This document shows, one piece after another, positions 9,306 to 18,097 of a DNA stretch of 64,000 nucleotides. A program made the translations under genes and the position numbers. This DNA comes from Verrucomicrobiaceae bacterium. Its GTDB lineage: Bacteria; Verrucomicrobiota; Verrucomicrobiia; Verrucomicrobiales; Verrucomicrobiaceae. Location: the NCBI GenBank assembly GCA_016795485.1, contig JAEUHM010000016.1, positions 1-64,000 on the forward strand, read 5' to 3'. Positions within the stretch are counted from its first letter, which is position 1, and each line of letters starts with the position of its first letter. The notes beneath the pieces are model-generated. The model saw only the letters and a list, made by a program, of their open reading frames with translations. It ran no database searches and was not told where the DNA came from.

Positions 9306-11080
9306 GCACTTCCGCTTTCTTCCAAGCACTAGAGCCTCATTCGTGGCTGCCGCCCGCGCAGCCGTGGCACGGAGCCAGCGAATCGCTCATCGTAGCCGCT
9401 GATCATCCGTGGATCACACCCGCGGAGCAAACGGGCCTCACAGAGACACCGGACTACTCCGCCTCAATCGCCTGGCTGGAGAAACTCTGTGCCGCCTCGC
9501 AATGGCTCACCATGCATGAGTTTGGCAAAAGCGCCGAAGGCCGGCCGCTCATGCTCGTGATCGCCAGTAAAGAGACGGCGCACACACCGGAGGCACTGCG
9601 AGTCGGAGGCAAGCCCACGCTGCTCGTGCAGGCCGGCATTCATCCCGGCGAGATCGAAGGAAAAGACGCGGGCTTCATGCTGCTGCGTGACATCGCCTTC
9701 GGCCCACGCGCTGAGCTGCTCGATGAGGCAAATCTGCTGCTCATCCCCGTGCTGAACCCCGATGGCCACGAGCGCTCCAGCCTCTGGAGCCGCCCGAACC
9801 AACGCGGACCGCTCAGGATGGGCTGGCGCACCACCGCGCAGAATTTGAACCTCAACCGCGACTACATGAAGGCCGATGCGCCGGAGATGCGAGCGCTGCT
9901 GAAGCTCTTCAACGATTGGCCGGTGGAGCTCTATCTCGACGTCCACACCACCGACGGGCTCGATTTCCAATACGACATCACCTACGCCTACCATGGCCGA
10001 CAGGGCACGCCCTCTTGGTCGCCACAGATCAACGCATGGCTCGACCAGTCACTCAGCCCCGCCGTGTATACCGCGCTGCACGCGCAGCATCATCTGCCGC
10101 TGAATCTTTACGTCCAGCCCGTCAGCAAACGCACGCTGCAACTGGGCCTGCGTGAATCGCAGATGCCGCCGCGCTTTTCCCTCGGCTATGGCGATCTCCG
10201 CCACATCCCCAGCGTGCTCATCGAGACGCATTCGCTCAAACCTTACCGCCAGCGCGTGCTCGCCACGCATGTCTTTATCGAGGCAGCGCTCCGTCATCTG
10301 AGCAAAGACGCGAAGGCACTGCGCGCCGCCATCGCTGCCGATTGCTCATCGCGTCCTGCCGAAGTCATTCTCACTTGGGCTGATGGAGGCCCAAAGCGCG
10401 AGCTGGACTTCCAAGGCATGGACTTTGAGAACTACACGTCGCCTGCTTCCGGCGGCCAGGAGGTCCGCTGGCTCAGCAAGCCGCGTGAGTATCCCGATCT
10501 GCCCATTTTCACCGACAAAGCCGGCCTCGCAGCCAAACGCCCCGCGAACTACTGGGTGCCCGTGACCAAGCCACAGGTCATCGAGCTGCTGCGCCTGCAC
10601 GGCATCGAGTTTGAGCTCATCCCAGAGCCCCGTGAGGTCGAAGTCACCCTGCATCGCCTCGTGCTGCCACAATCAATGCCTGCGGCGGAATCTCGCTTCC
10701 CCGTGAAGATCGAGAAAACCATCCCTGAGCGACGCAAGCAGCTCTTCCCGGCCGGTTCCGCCCGCATCAGCACCGACCAGCCCCTGGGTGATCTCGCCGT
10801 GCATCTCCTGGAACCTCTCGCCGCCGATTCCCTGCTGCACTGGGGCTTCTTCAATGAAGTCCTTCACCGCACCGAATACATCGAAGGCTACATCATCGCC
10901 CCGCTCGCCGAAAAAATGCTGCAAGCCGATGGAAAGCTCAAAGCCGACTTCGAAGCCCAACTCGCCGCTGATCCAAGCTTTGCCCAAGCCCCCGAAGCCC
11001 GCCTCCATTGGTTTTATCAACGCTCACCATTTTACGATGACCGTCACCTGCTCTACCCGGTCGGTTTCAATCAGGAGTAG
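9302..11080 (+). CDS. M14-family zinc carboxypeptidase-like protein
   Basis: A zinc peptidase of the carboxypeptidase A superfamily. The ligand set is visible: His114 and Glu117 in HPGEIEG, and His215 in LDVHTTDG. A candidate general base is Glu308 in IETHSLKPYR, a motif of the bacterial M14 group often found beside peptide-use genes. The ~250 residues after the catalytic domain are variable and probably form a beta-sandwich. I see no clear signal peptide from ATG 9302, so it may act on imported peptides in the cytoplasm; export by another route is possible. The start overlaps the DPP IV stop (ATGA), making this the last gene of a four-gene coupled operon. It ends directly against the converging cupin gene. 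Confidence 0.9.
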   Translation: MSTSAFFQALEPHSWLPPAQPWHGASESLIVAADHPWITPAEQTGLTETPDYSASIAWLEKLCAASQWLTMHEFGKSAEGRPLMLVIASKETAHTPEALRVGGKPTLLVQAGIHPGEIEGKDAGFMLLRDIAFGPRAELLDEANLLLIPVLNPDGHERSSLWSRPNQRGPLRMGWRTTAQNLNLNRDYMKADAPEMRALLKLFNDWPVELYLDVHTTDGLDFQYDITYAYHGRQGTPSWSPQINAWLDQSLSPAVYTALHAQHHLPLNLYVQPVSKRTLQLGLRESQMPPRFSLGYGDLRHIPSVLIETHSLKPYRQRVLATHVFIEAALRHLSKDAKALRAAIAADCSSRPAEVILTWADGGPKRELDFQGMDFENYTSPASGGQEVRWLSKPREYPDLPIFTDKAGLAAKRPANYWVPVTKPQVIELLRLHGIEFELIPEPREVEVTLHRLVLPQSMPAAESRFPVKIEKTIPERRKQLFPAGSARISTDQPLGDLAVHLLEPLAADSLLHWGFFNEVLHRTEYIEGYIIAPLAEKMLQADGKLKADFEAQLAADPSFAQAPEARLHWFYQRSPFYDDRHLLYPVGFNQE

Positions 11081-11437
11081 TTAAGCGGAGAAGTAAGTAT
11101 CCTCATGGCTATTCGGCGGGGCGCAGCAGCAGAGAAAGCGAAGCGTTTGAGTGGCGGTGATTTGATGCCAGGCGCCGGGTGGGATGAGGATGGCGTCGCC
11201 AGGGGTGACTTCGCGGGTTTCGCCGTCGATTTCCATGGTGCCTGCGCCTTCGAGGATGAAGTAGAATTCTTCGCTGAGCTTGTGGTAGTGGCGCTCGGTC
11301 GGCTGGCCGACGGGGACGGTGGCTTCGGCGAGGCTTTGGTTCTGCACGGGTGCGTTCGTGCGGTCGAGGATGCTGCGGATGGTGCTGCCGTCCTTGGTGG
11401 TGAAGGGGACCTGTTCCCGAATGTTGTTTATCGTCAT
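11081..11437 (-). CDS. Cupin-domain protein
   Basis: A 118-residue single-domain cupin (Cupin_2-like). Motif 1 with metal ligands reads RHYHKLSEEFYFILEG and motif 2 ends in PGAWHQI, so the His-His-Glu-His metal set is complete. Such small cupins bind a metal and act as dioxygenases, isomerases or ligand sensors; the substrate cannot be predicted. The start is supported by AGGAG about ten bases upstream. It lies four bases downstream of the response regulator gene and is probably co-transcribed with it. Its high-GC codon use resembles the genes to its left rather than the regulator beside it. It converges on the M14 gene with no spacer. Confidence 0.9.
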   Translation of the reverse strand: MTINNIREQVPFTTKDGSTIRSILDRTNAPVQNQSLAEATVPVGQPTERHYHKLSEEFYFILEGAGTMEIDGETREVTPGDAILIPPGAWHQITATQTLRFLCCCAPPNSHEDTYFSA

Positions 11438-11441
11438 GAAT

Positions 11442-12065
11442 CTACTCTCCTACTCGGACGATGCCACGCTCGATTGCAATGGCGACTGCGTTGGTGCGAT
11501 CAAAGGCGTCCAACTTGTCCAAAATCAGGCTTATGTGAAGTCGAATAGTTCCCATGCTGAGTTGCAGTATGTCGACAATCTCTTTGGTGCTGTGGCCTTT
11601 CACCAATAGGCGAAGGATGTCGAGTTCACGTTGGCTCAGTGGAACACGTTTTTCTCTGGCTTTGACCTTGGCAGCGATCTCGGGCGGAAAGTAGATCCCA
11701 TCTGCTGCAACCGTTCGAATGGCTTTGAGGACTTCATCACATTCGGAAGATTTAGTCAGGTATGCCTTTGCCCCCGCAACCACGGCACGATAAATGTCTT
11801 CCTCGCCGTCATAGATGGTGAGGAGAATACATTTCACTTTTGGAAACTCTGCTCTTAGTAGCGAGAGAGTCTCAACACCGGTCTGATCGGGTAAATGGTA
11901 ATCCATCAATACGACATCAGGCTTGTGCTGGCGATAGAGTTCAATCGCTTTGGCACCGGTGCCAGCCTCTGCCACCACCCGCATGTCCTTTTCATTGTTG
12001 ATGGGGACACTAAGACCGAGCCGTGTGGCGAAATGATCGTCGACAATGAGGATGTTGATGGCCAT
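11442..12065 (-). CDS. LuxR/NarL-type response regulator
   Basis: A transcription factor activated by phosphorylation, 207 residues. The receiver domain holds the acidic pair Asp9-Asp10 and the phosphoacceptor Asp55 in VVLMDYHLPD. The C-terminal part (from ~140) is a LuxR-type helix-turn-helix: LSQRELDILRLLVKGHSTKEI then LDKLDAFDRTNAVAIAIERG. Its gene follows the sensor kinase gene by about 31 bases on the same strand, so they form one two-component pair. The targets are unknown; the adjacent cupin and the upstream Verru_Chthon/tricorn genes are candidates by position only. Confidence 0.95.
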   Translation of the reverse strand: MAINILIVDDHFATRLGLSVPINNEKDMRVVAEAGTGAKAIELYRQHKPDVVLMDYHLPDQTGVETLSLLRAEFPKVKCILLTIYDGEEDIYRAVVAGAKAYLTKSSECDEVLKAIRTVAADGIYFPPEIAAKVKAREKRVPLSQRELDILRLLVKGHSTKEIVDILQLSMGTIRLHISLILDKLDAFDRTNAVAIAIERGIVRVGE

Positions 12066-12096
12066 GGCAAGTGGTTGGGTTGGACTCGTTTAAGGA

Positions 12097-14157
12097 TTAC
12101 GGGGCTGCATGGGGCGTGGGAACCACTAGCTTTACAAGAGTTTGTCCCGCACGGGAGGTGATTGTGAACGTGGCACCAAGTTTGTCGGCTCGCTCTTTCA
12201 TTCCGCTTAAGCCGAAGTGTCCAGTTGCAGCGATGGTGCTTGTCGGATCAAAACCCACGCCATCGTCTTCTATTTCGAGCATTAGATTCTTGGAAGAGTA
12301 GGTAAGCCGCACTTCGATGTGTCGCGGAGTGCCATGATTCGCTGCGTTTGCCACTGCTTCCTGTGCAATCCGTAGAATATGTGTCTCCACCGTCCCCGGC
12401 ATGCGGTATGGTTGACTTCCTTGCAACTGGAAGCGGAAATCAATTTCCCGAACTGCTGCTAGAGAGCGAAGAGTCTCCTCCATCGCTGCGGGGAGTCCTC
12501 GTTGCTCAAGGGTTACACTGCGTAACTCTCGAATGGTGCTGCGTGATTCATCTCGAGCACGACGCAAGAGGCGGCGGGCCAAATGCAAGGGCTCAGCAGC
12601 CTCGCTACCCTCTGGAGACATCCGAGAGGCGGTGTTGTCCAGTAGCATCGCAACACCGACAAGTTCCTGTTCCAAACTGTCATGCAGATCCCGTGCGATG
12701 CGCTGACGTTCTTCCATGGTAGCACGTTGTTCAGTCTGTCGTTGAATGAGGCTGGATTGTCTGCGTACCATTATTTGTAGCGTTATGGCCCACGCACTTA
12801 CGATGGCGGCAAGTCCACCGATAGCCGCTAGCACCCACAGTGCCCGTTGTTCGTTCCACCAAGGCTGACGGGCGGTTATGATTAGATCATCGACATCTCT
12901 CAGCTGTATCGTGAATCCTGTGGCATTGCGCGGGATTACCAGTGGGCGTGTCGAGCTGAGTTTGCATATTCCTGTCAGACGAAGTGTGGCTCCCGGAGCC
13001 AAATCTGTTGGTAAAGTGTAGTCGTTCGTCAGAGTCGCTTCAAAGATCTGATTCCCACTTCGGCAAAGAAGTGAGTGTGACTCGCGCCCGGCATTTGTCT
13101 GAACGAGTTCGGTGGCAAGTTGGACAAGTTCGCATTGTTCAGAGCTGTTGCGGACGGCTTTCACGTCGAGTGGTAACGGCTTGACCTCTGTATGAGAATC
13201 CAACTGGCGCACCTGAATGGCGCTGAGGCTTGGACGGAAGAGGGTAACAGCGGGATAGCCCTCTGCTTCGACATCATCCCCGCGACGTATAGTATGCGGT
13301 TGAGCGGTCTGAACGAAAATGCTGCCGCCGTCACCCCGAAGGTACAAACCAGTGCCTGGCTCCACGTGTGTTGTGACTCCCTGGATCTTTACTCGCTGCC
13401 TGGGGGGAGAGTGTACTCGTAGGACTGTATCCACGGGCACAACGGGAGCCTCCGTTGCTTGATCGGGCTCAGCGATCACTTCAAGAAAACTTAGCGAAGG
13501 GACGAAGAGCAAACGTCCTGACATCTGTCTTTGATCATTGAAATGCGTGCCAACGACGCCTTTGATGCGCACTCGGCGCTCAAGAATCTGCCAAGGCAGT
13601 TCATTCTGCGTTTCGTGGTGAGGAAGGATGGCTCGGATCTCCCAACCTTCTACTTGCAGGTCAAGAACGAGGCTTTTTTCGGCAAATGAAGTGCCCTTCA
13701 CGATAGCTTCTACCTCCACTGGTCGTGCGTCCAATGACGGTGTGAACAAGTCCTCACCTGATACCGGAACGTAAAGATTTTCGGTTGAGTTGCCGATCGT
13801 CTTGATGGAGGACGGCAGCACCACCGGAAGAAACTCGCCTGGACCGATGGTGCCCTCTATGTTGAGTTTGGTTCCAGGCTGAAAAGGCTTGGTGGGTCGT
13901 CCATCAAGCGGAATACCAACGCAGATGCCATCCTGGCGATCATGAGTAAATAGCACTCCCCATTCTTGGTGGTAAAAGGTGACTATTGCATCGAAGCGAG
14001 TGCTCAGCCCGGCACGAGCTCGTTCTTCGGTAAGGGCTCGTATGTCTGGAATGGAAGTGATGTCCTGACCAATGGCAGCATGCTGCAAGAGCATGGATAG
14101 GACGAAAACGCTCACTTTGCCCAGCCGGAGATCTGTGGCGGCTCCCGAAATCTCCAT
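12097..14157 (-). CDS. Sensor histidine kinase, HisKA_3 type, large periplasmic domain
   Basis: A membrane kinase for the LuxR-type regulator next to it. A hydrophobic N-terminal signal segment is followed by a ~400-residue exported region that reads as several repeated small beta-barrel units: each has a Leu/Val-rich strand, a 'PGT/RGD-x-[LV]-x-[ILV]-x-G' turn, and a 'RLLFVPS' or 'PVVLPSS' closing strand, resembling OB folds. One transmembrane helix (ALWVLAAIGGLAAIVSAWAI) leads into a HisKA_3 dimerisation domain with phosphoacceptor His492 in RIARDLHDSLEQ, then an HATPase domain with AQEAVANAANHG and DDGVGFDP. ATG 14157 is used; TTG 14187 is also possible (30 bases longer). It lies 36 bases behind the isomerase-like gene. 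Confidence 0.92.
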   Translation of the reverse strand: MEISGAATDLRLGKVSVFVLSMLLQHAAIGQDITSIPDIRALTEERARAGLSTRFDAIVTFYHQEWGVLFTHDRQDGICVGIPLDGRPTKPFQPGTKLNIEGTIGPGEFLPVVLPSSIKTIGNSTENLYVPVSGEDLFTPSLDARPVEVEAIVKGTSFAEKSLVLDLQVEGWEIRAILPHHETQNELPWQILERRVRIKGVVGTHFNDQRQMSGRLLFVPSLSFLEVIAEPDQATEAPVVPVDTVLRVHSPPRQRVKIQGVTTHVEPGTGLYLRGDGGSIFVQTAQPHTIRRGDDVEAEGYPAVTLFRPSLSAIQVRQLDSHTEVKPLPLDVKAVRNSSEQCELVQLATELVQTNAGRESHSLLCRSGNQIFEATLTNDYTLPTDLAPGATLRLTGICKLSSTRPLVIPRNATGFTIQLRDVDDLIITARQPWWNEQRALWVLAAIGGLAAIVSAWAITLQIMVRRQSSLIQRQTEQRATMEERQRIARDLHDSLEQELVGVAMLLDNTASRMSPEGSEAAEPLHLARRLLRRARDESRSTIRELRSVTLEQRGLPAAMEETLRSLAAVREIDFRFQLQGSQPYRMPGTVETHILRIAQEAVANAANHGTPRHIEVRLTYSSKNLMLEIEDDGVGFDPTSTIAATGHFGLSGMKERADKLGATFTITSRAGQTLVKLVVPTPHAAP

Positions 14158-14193
14158 AGCGCAAGCTGGGTCAGATTTAGGCTTCAAGTCATG

Positions 14194-15090
14194 TTAGACA
14201 TCGCATACCATGGCTGCATGGCGCAGCGCTAGAACCGGGTCTGGCCACGTGGGAATGAACTCCTGGGCCACATATCCATCATAGCCGATCTCCAACAGCG
14301 TCTTCATGATCGGCGGGTAATTGATCTCCTGATTCTCGTCCAGTTCACAACGTCCCGGATTTCCAGCCGTGTGCACGTGGCCGATAAACTCCTTGTACTG
14401 CTTGAGACGACGAATCACATCCCCGTTCATGATGCTGACGTGATAGATATCGAAGAGGAGCTTGAAGTTAGGCGAGCCAACTTGCTTGATAAGTTCAATG
14501 CAAAAGTCGACGTCGTCACCGAAGTAACCCGGATGCCCTTTCATGGGGTGTGAGTCGTCACGAGAGTTGAGATGTTCCAGGACGAGAGTCACGCCTTTCT
14601 GTTCAGCCTGTAACAAAACAGATTTCCAACAGCGTATGCAATCTGCGATTGCCTTGTCACGGTCCATGCCATCGAACTTCATCCCGGTGAAGGTGATTAC
14701 CTTTTTACAACCAGTCTCTGCTGCGAGGTTGATGCCATCCACCAAAGATTTGTGTGCAAAGTCATAGTGCTTTGGATCACATGGCCCCTTAGCAAAGCCG
14801 TGAGAGCCGACGAGCGAAATATCAAGCCCGAGTTTCTTCACTTCAGGATAGAGTTTGCTGTCAATGCCTTCCATGGCGACTAGGCCAATGTCTTTGCAGT
14901 GAGCCGCCAACGTCATCATGTCCATCGGCTTGAAACACCAGCCCATAATGGACTGCTTGATGCGTTTGTTTTTGATCTTGAAAGCAGGGTCGGCTGCCGC
15001 CTTGGCGATATCGCCACGAGCAACGGACGTAAAAGCACCAGCGGCAGCAGTTGAGGCTCCAATCAGCAATTGTCGGCGGGAAAAGTTCAT
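14194..15090 (-). CDS. Tat-exported sugar-phosphate isomerase/epimerase-like TIM barrel
   Basis: A 298-residue xylose-isomerase-like TIM-barrel protein, resembling hydroxypyruvate isomerase and AP-endonuclease-2 families. The N-terminus is a twin-arginine signal (SRRQLLIGASTAAAGAF), so it should be exported folded. Typical metal-binding acidic and His residues occur in order: LVLEHLNSRDD (Glu), KLLFDIYHVSIM (Asp, His), GHVHTAGNPGR (His) and YVAQEFIPTW (Glu). Verrucomicrobia and Planctomycetes encode many such exported homologues, mostly uncharacterised. It lies between the haem dehydrogenase (70 bases upstream) and the sensor kinase (downstream, same strand). The reaction and substrate are unknown. 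Confidence 0.88.
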   Translation of the reverse strand: MNFSRRQLLIGASTAAAGAFTSVARGDIAKAAADPAFKIKNKRIKQSIMGWCFKPMDMMTLAAHCKDIGLVAMEGIDSKLYPEVKKLGLDISLVGSHGFAKGPCDPKHYDFAHKSLVDGINLAAETGCKKVITFTGMKFDGMDRDKAIADCIRCWKSVLLQAEQKGVTLVLEHLNSRDDSHPMKGHPGYFGDDVDFCIELIKQVGSPNFKLLFDIYHVSIMNGDVIRRLKQYKEFIGHVHTAGNPGRCELDENQEINYPPIMKTLLEIGYDGYVAQEFIPTWPDPVLALRHAAMVCDV

Positions 15091-15160
15091 ACGGTTGAGA
15101 GTTTGATTCGCAAGGTAAGGGATGTCGAGACGGAACTATCTCGTTTCACGGTAAATCGGT

Positions 15161-18070
15161 CTACAGCGACTCGATGAAGGCAAGCAAGTCGGCCATATCC
15201 TGAGGTGTCATACCTTGTTCCAGGCCCTCTGGCATGAGACTTTGGCCACTGGAACTGGTTCCTTTAATGTTAGAGCGCTGGTGGGTAATGACTGCTCCGC
15301 CCATTGTCTTTATGGTGAGGCTTGAAGCATTGTCTTCTGCAATGATGCCCAACGCCGTCTGGCCGTCCTTCGTGTTGATTACATAAGCGATGTATTGAGC
15401 TGCAACCTCTTTATGGGGCTCGAGAATGGCCGTCATGATACCATCCTTTCCACGTGTTTTGACGGTGACCAAGTCCGGCCCAACTTCCATGCCTACCCCC
15501 TTGGCTTTGTGACAAGCAAAGCAACGTTGAGTGAACTGCATTTGGCCTTTAGATGCATCCCCTTTGAGGTCCAGAGCCGCTTTGAACTTAGCCACCACTT
15601 CTTCCCGTGAGGGAGGGATAACGCTAGCGAGCACTGTGTGGGCGATCTTTGAAATCTGCGGATTCTTATGCTTGATGAGAGACTGGACTTGCGATGCCGA
15701 CAACTCGTCTGGCGCTAGGTTTCCAGATTCCAAAAGTGCCTGTGCGGTTGTGTCCTTGCCGAGGAGAAGTTCAGTGGCCTTAGAGCGTGCTGTTTTGCCA
15801 AGCTCTGGAAAGTGAGTCACCAGCGTGTCGATGGCTCCAAGTTGGCTGACGGCTGCAAACTGAAGTGCATCTGGTTGGCCTTTTGCGATGCATTTGAGCA
15901 AAGTCTCTCGGTCATTCACGAGTCCAAGGAGTTGAATAGCTGTTTGCCGCTCAGGCAAAGGTGCATTGGGATCAATGGCTGTGGTGGCTGCCTCTTCGAA
16001 ATACTTCTTCAGTCTCCCTGACGAGTCGGCTTTGAGAAGGGAGGCACCAGCTTTTTTGAGGCCAGTGGCTAGGGCTGCTAACAAACGAGGTTCGGGCTTT
16101 AGGTTGGCGATGGTGGTGGCTACAGATTCAGCTCGGTTGGCTGCACCAATGACGGTCAGGAGCCGAAGCTGAAGCTCCCCAGTGGCATCTGGTGCTATCG
16201 CCTCACAAAGTTCGATCTTGGATGATGCAAGAGCATCGGCAAGCCGGGCATCGTTGGCCGCATGCTTTGCTAAATTGATCGCGACTGCCTCGGCATTGGT
16301 TAGTTTTGACAACGATAGTGCGAGTTGAAAGCGCACGCGTGGTGACGGGTCATCTCCGAGGGCAGGTGCTGGAAGGGAAAGCGCTTCTGCATGGCGTATA
16401 GCAGCTTCACGCACTTGTGGTGACGTATCGGTGAGCAAACCATGGATATGTTCGGCTTTGATCGCCCCCAATCCCTTGAGCGCTCCAAGCGCGTGTAACT
16501 TTGCTAGGGAGCGGTTGCCTTTCAGGACGGAGCTTAGCGCTGGAATGGCTGTTTTGTCATTTCGTTCGTATAGCAAACGCTGTGCTGCATCGCGATGCCA
16601 GCCATTCGGGTGAGACAACAGGTGGACAAGTTCTTCAGTGGATGATTCAGCAATATTCCCACTGCGGTCCGAAGGGCGTTTCCAGTTCTCAGGCACGATA
16701 CGGTAGATGCGCCCGCGGTTGTTGCCACTGTTGAGGTCGATGTGTTTTTTGATCTCGTCAGGAATGCTCCATGGGTGTTCGATCACCTCTCGATACATGT
16801 CGATGAGGTTCAGGCAGCCATCGGGAGCATTGGCAAAGTTGACCACGCGGACCCAAGTGTCTTTGCTCGCAGCGAACTCATAACCCCTTTCATCCTCTGG
16901 CCGCTCGCCTTCCAAGGAGATGCCATCTTTCGTTTCACGGATGATCTTGCGGTGACACAGTTGGCCGCCTGCGTCTCCTGAGAAACTATTGTTGACGAAA
17001 TCTGGTCCATACACGTCACCACGATAGATCGTTGTTCCCGTCGCTCCGGTGAAGTAACCACTCACACGTCCACCGCCCTCGACAGCACCTTTTACGACCC
17101 CGGCGATGCGCCAACGAGTGCGAATGATGCGCCATGGCTCATCCGGACTGATGCGAAAGACCTCAGCGGCCCCCCCATCCACGGCAATGCTCTGGCGTGC
17201 AGAAGGCATTTGGAACCATGGATTGCGCGCAGTGTATTGATCATCGTAGAACCAATGCTGTAGGTGATCTGAGTTTGAGCAGCCGAACTTGCGACCATAG
17301 TTATCGAAACTCATGCCGTATTGCGCACCGCCTCCTTCCAGGCCGTAATCAAAGGTGCGCGGATCAAACCAAAAATCTTTGCCACCGAGCTCGATTCCCT
17401 TCAGTTCGGGGCGCTTGCTGCAAGTAATCACACCACGGTTTCCACCTCCAGCGAGGATATGAATCCGGTTGTCGAGGCCCCACTGGGGGCTGTTCGCCAA
17501 CCCTTGAACGTTCAACATCTTTAGCCCGGTACCAAATCCGGTGAATACCTTTTCTTTTACATCAGCCTTCCCATCGTTGTCGGTGTCCTTAGCAAACCAG
17601 ATGTCCGGGGTAGCAATGACGAAGACTCCTCCATTTGCACAAATCAGACCCGTGGGCCACGGCAGGTCATCAATAAACACGGTGCTGGATTCAAAGAATC
17701 CATCATTGTCTGCGTCAGTCAGCCGAGAGACTCGTCCGAGGTGAGGAGTCTCATCGCGCATTTCACTGTAGTCGATCATCTCGCACGCGAACATTCGGCC
17801 TTGCTCATCGTAGCTGATCGCGATTGGCGATCTGACTTGGGGTTCGTGTGCCGCGAGTTGGAGTTTGAAGCCCTTCTTTACCTGCCAAGTCGCAATCGCG
17901 TCACGTGGCTCTACGGCTGGATAGCGGGGCAAATCCTTGGCCGGGTCAACTGTGACTGCATTCTTGGTTTCTCCGTAGGCTTTAGCGTAAGTCGTCTTTG
18001 ATTTAAGATTGTCCGCTGCGTGTAGAGAGAGTGTGCCGAGCAGTGTGAAAACGAGAGTCCTTGTAGCCAT
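15161..18070 (-). CDS. PVC-type membrane-bound dehydrogenase with HEAT repeats and haem c
   Basis: A large exported protein of the kind called 'membrane-bound dehydrogenase domain' in Planctomycetes and Verrucomicrobia. After a signal peptide (MATRTLVFTLLGTLSLHA) comes a beta-propeller similar to sugar/quinoprotein dehydrogenases (residues ~50-470; SYDEQGRMFACEMIDY, DTDNDGKAD). Then there is a HEAT-like helical repeat region (~480-800) and a C-terminal cytochrome domain with haem motif CFACH near residue 850, followed by GVGMEVGPDLV. The final ~120 residues match the Pirellula/Verrucomicrobium haem-binding domain (VAAQYIAYVINTKDG, QSLMPEGLEQGM). It probably oxidises an extracellular sugar-like substrate; none is demonstrated for close relatives as far as I know. 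ATG 18070 replaces a TTG one codon earlier. Confidence 0.9.
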   Translation of the reverse strand: MATRTLVFTLLGTLSLHAADNLKSKTTYAKAYGETKNAVTVDPAKDLPRYPAVEPRDAIATWQVKKGFKLQLAAHEPQVRSPIAISYDEQGRMFACEMIDYSEMRDETPHLGRVSRLTDADNDGFFESSTVFIDDLPWPTGLICANGGVFVIATPDIWFAKDTDNDGKADVKEKVFTGFGTGLKMLNVQGLANSPQWGLDNRIHILAGGGNRGVITCSKRPELKGIELGGKDFWFDPRTFDYGLEGGGAQYGMSFDNYGRKFGCSNSDHLQHWFYDDQYTARNPWFQMPSARQSIAVDGGAAEVFRISPDEPWRIIRTRWRIAGVVKGAVEGGGRVSGYFTGATGTTIYRGDVYGPDFVNNSFSGDAGGQLCHRKIIRETKDGISLEGERPEDERGYEFAASKDTWVRVVNFANAPDGCLNLIDMYREVIEHPWSIPDEIKKHIDLNSGNNRGRIYRIVPENWKRPSDRSGNIAESSTEELVHLLSHPNGWHRDAAQRLLYERNDKTAIPALSSVLKGNRSLAKLHALGALKGLGAIKAEHIHGLLTDTSPQVREAAIRHAEALSLPAPALGDDPSPRVRFQLALSLSKLTNAEAVAINLAKHAANDARLADALASSKIELCEAIAPDATGELQLRLLTVIGAANRAESVATTIANLKPEPRLLAALATGLKKAGASLLKADSSGRLKKYFEEAATTAIDPNAPLPERQTAIQLLGLVNDRETLLKCIAKGQPDALQFAAVSQLGAIDTLVTHFPELGKTARSKATELLLGKDTTAQALLESGNLAPDELSASQVQSLIKHKNPQISKIAHTVLASVIPPSREEVVAKFKAALDLKGDASKGQMQFTQRCFACHKAKGVGMEVGPDLVTVKTRGKDGIMTAILEPHKEVAAQYIAYVINTKDGQTALGIIAEDNASSLTIKTMGGAVITHQRSNIKGTSSSGQSLMPEGLEQGMTPQDMADLLAFIESL

Positions 18071-18097
18071 CAAACAGGCTACGTTGCCAACGAGGCG

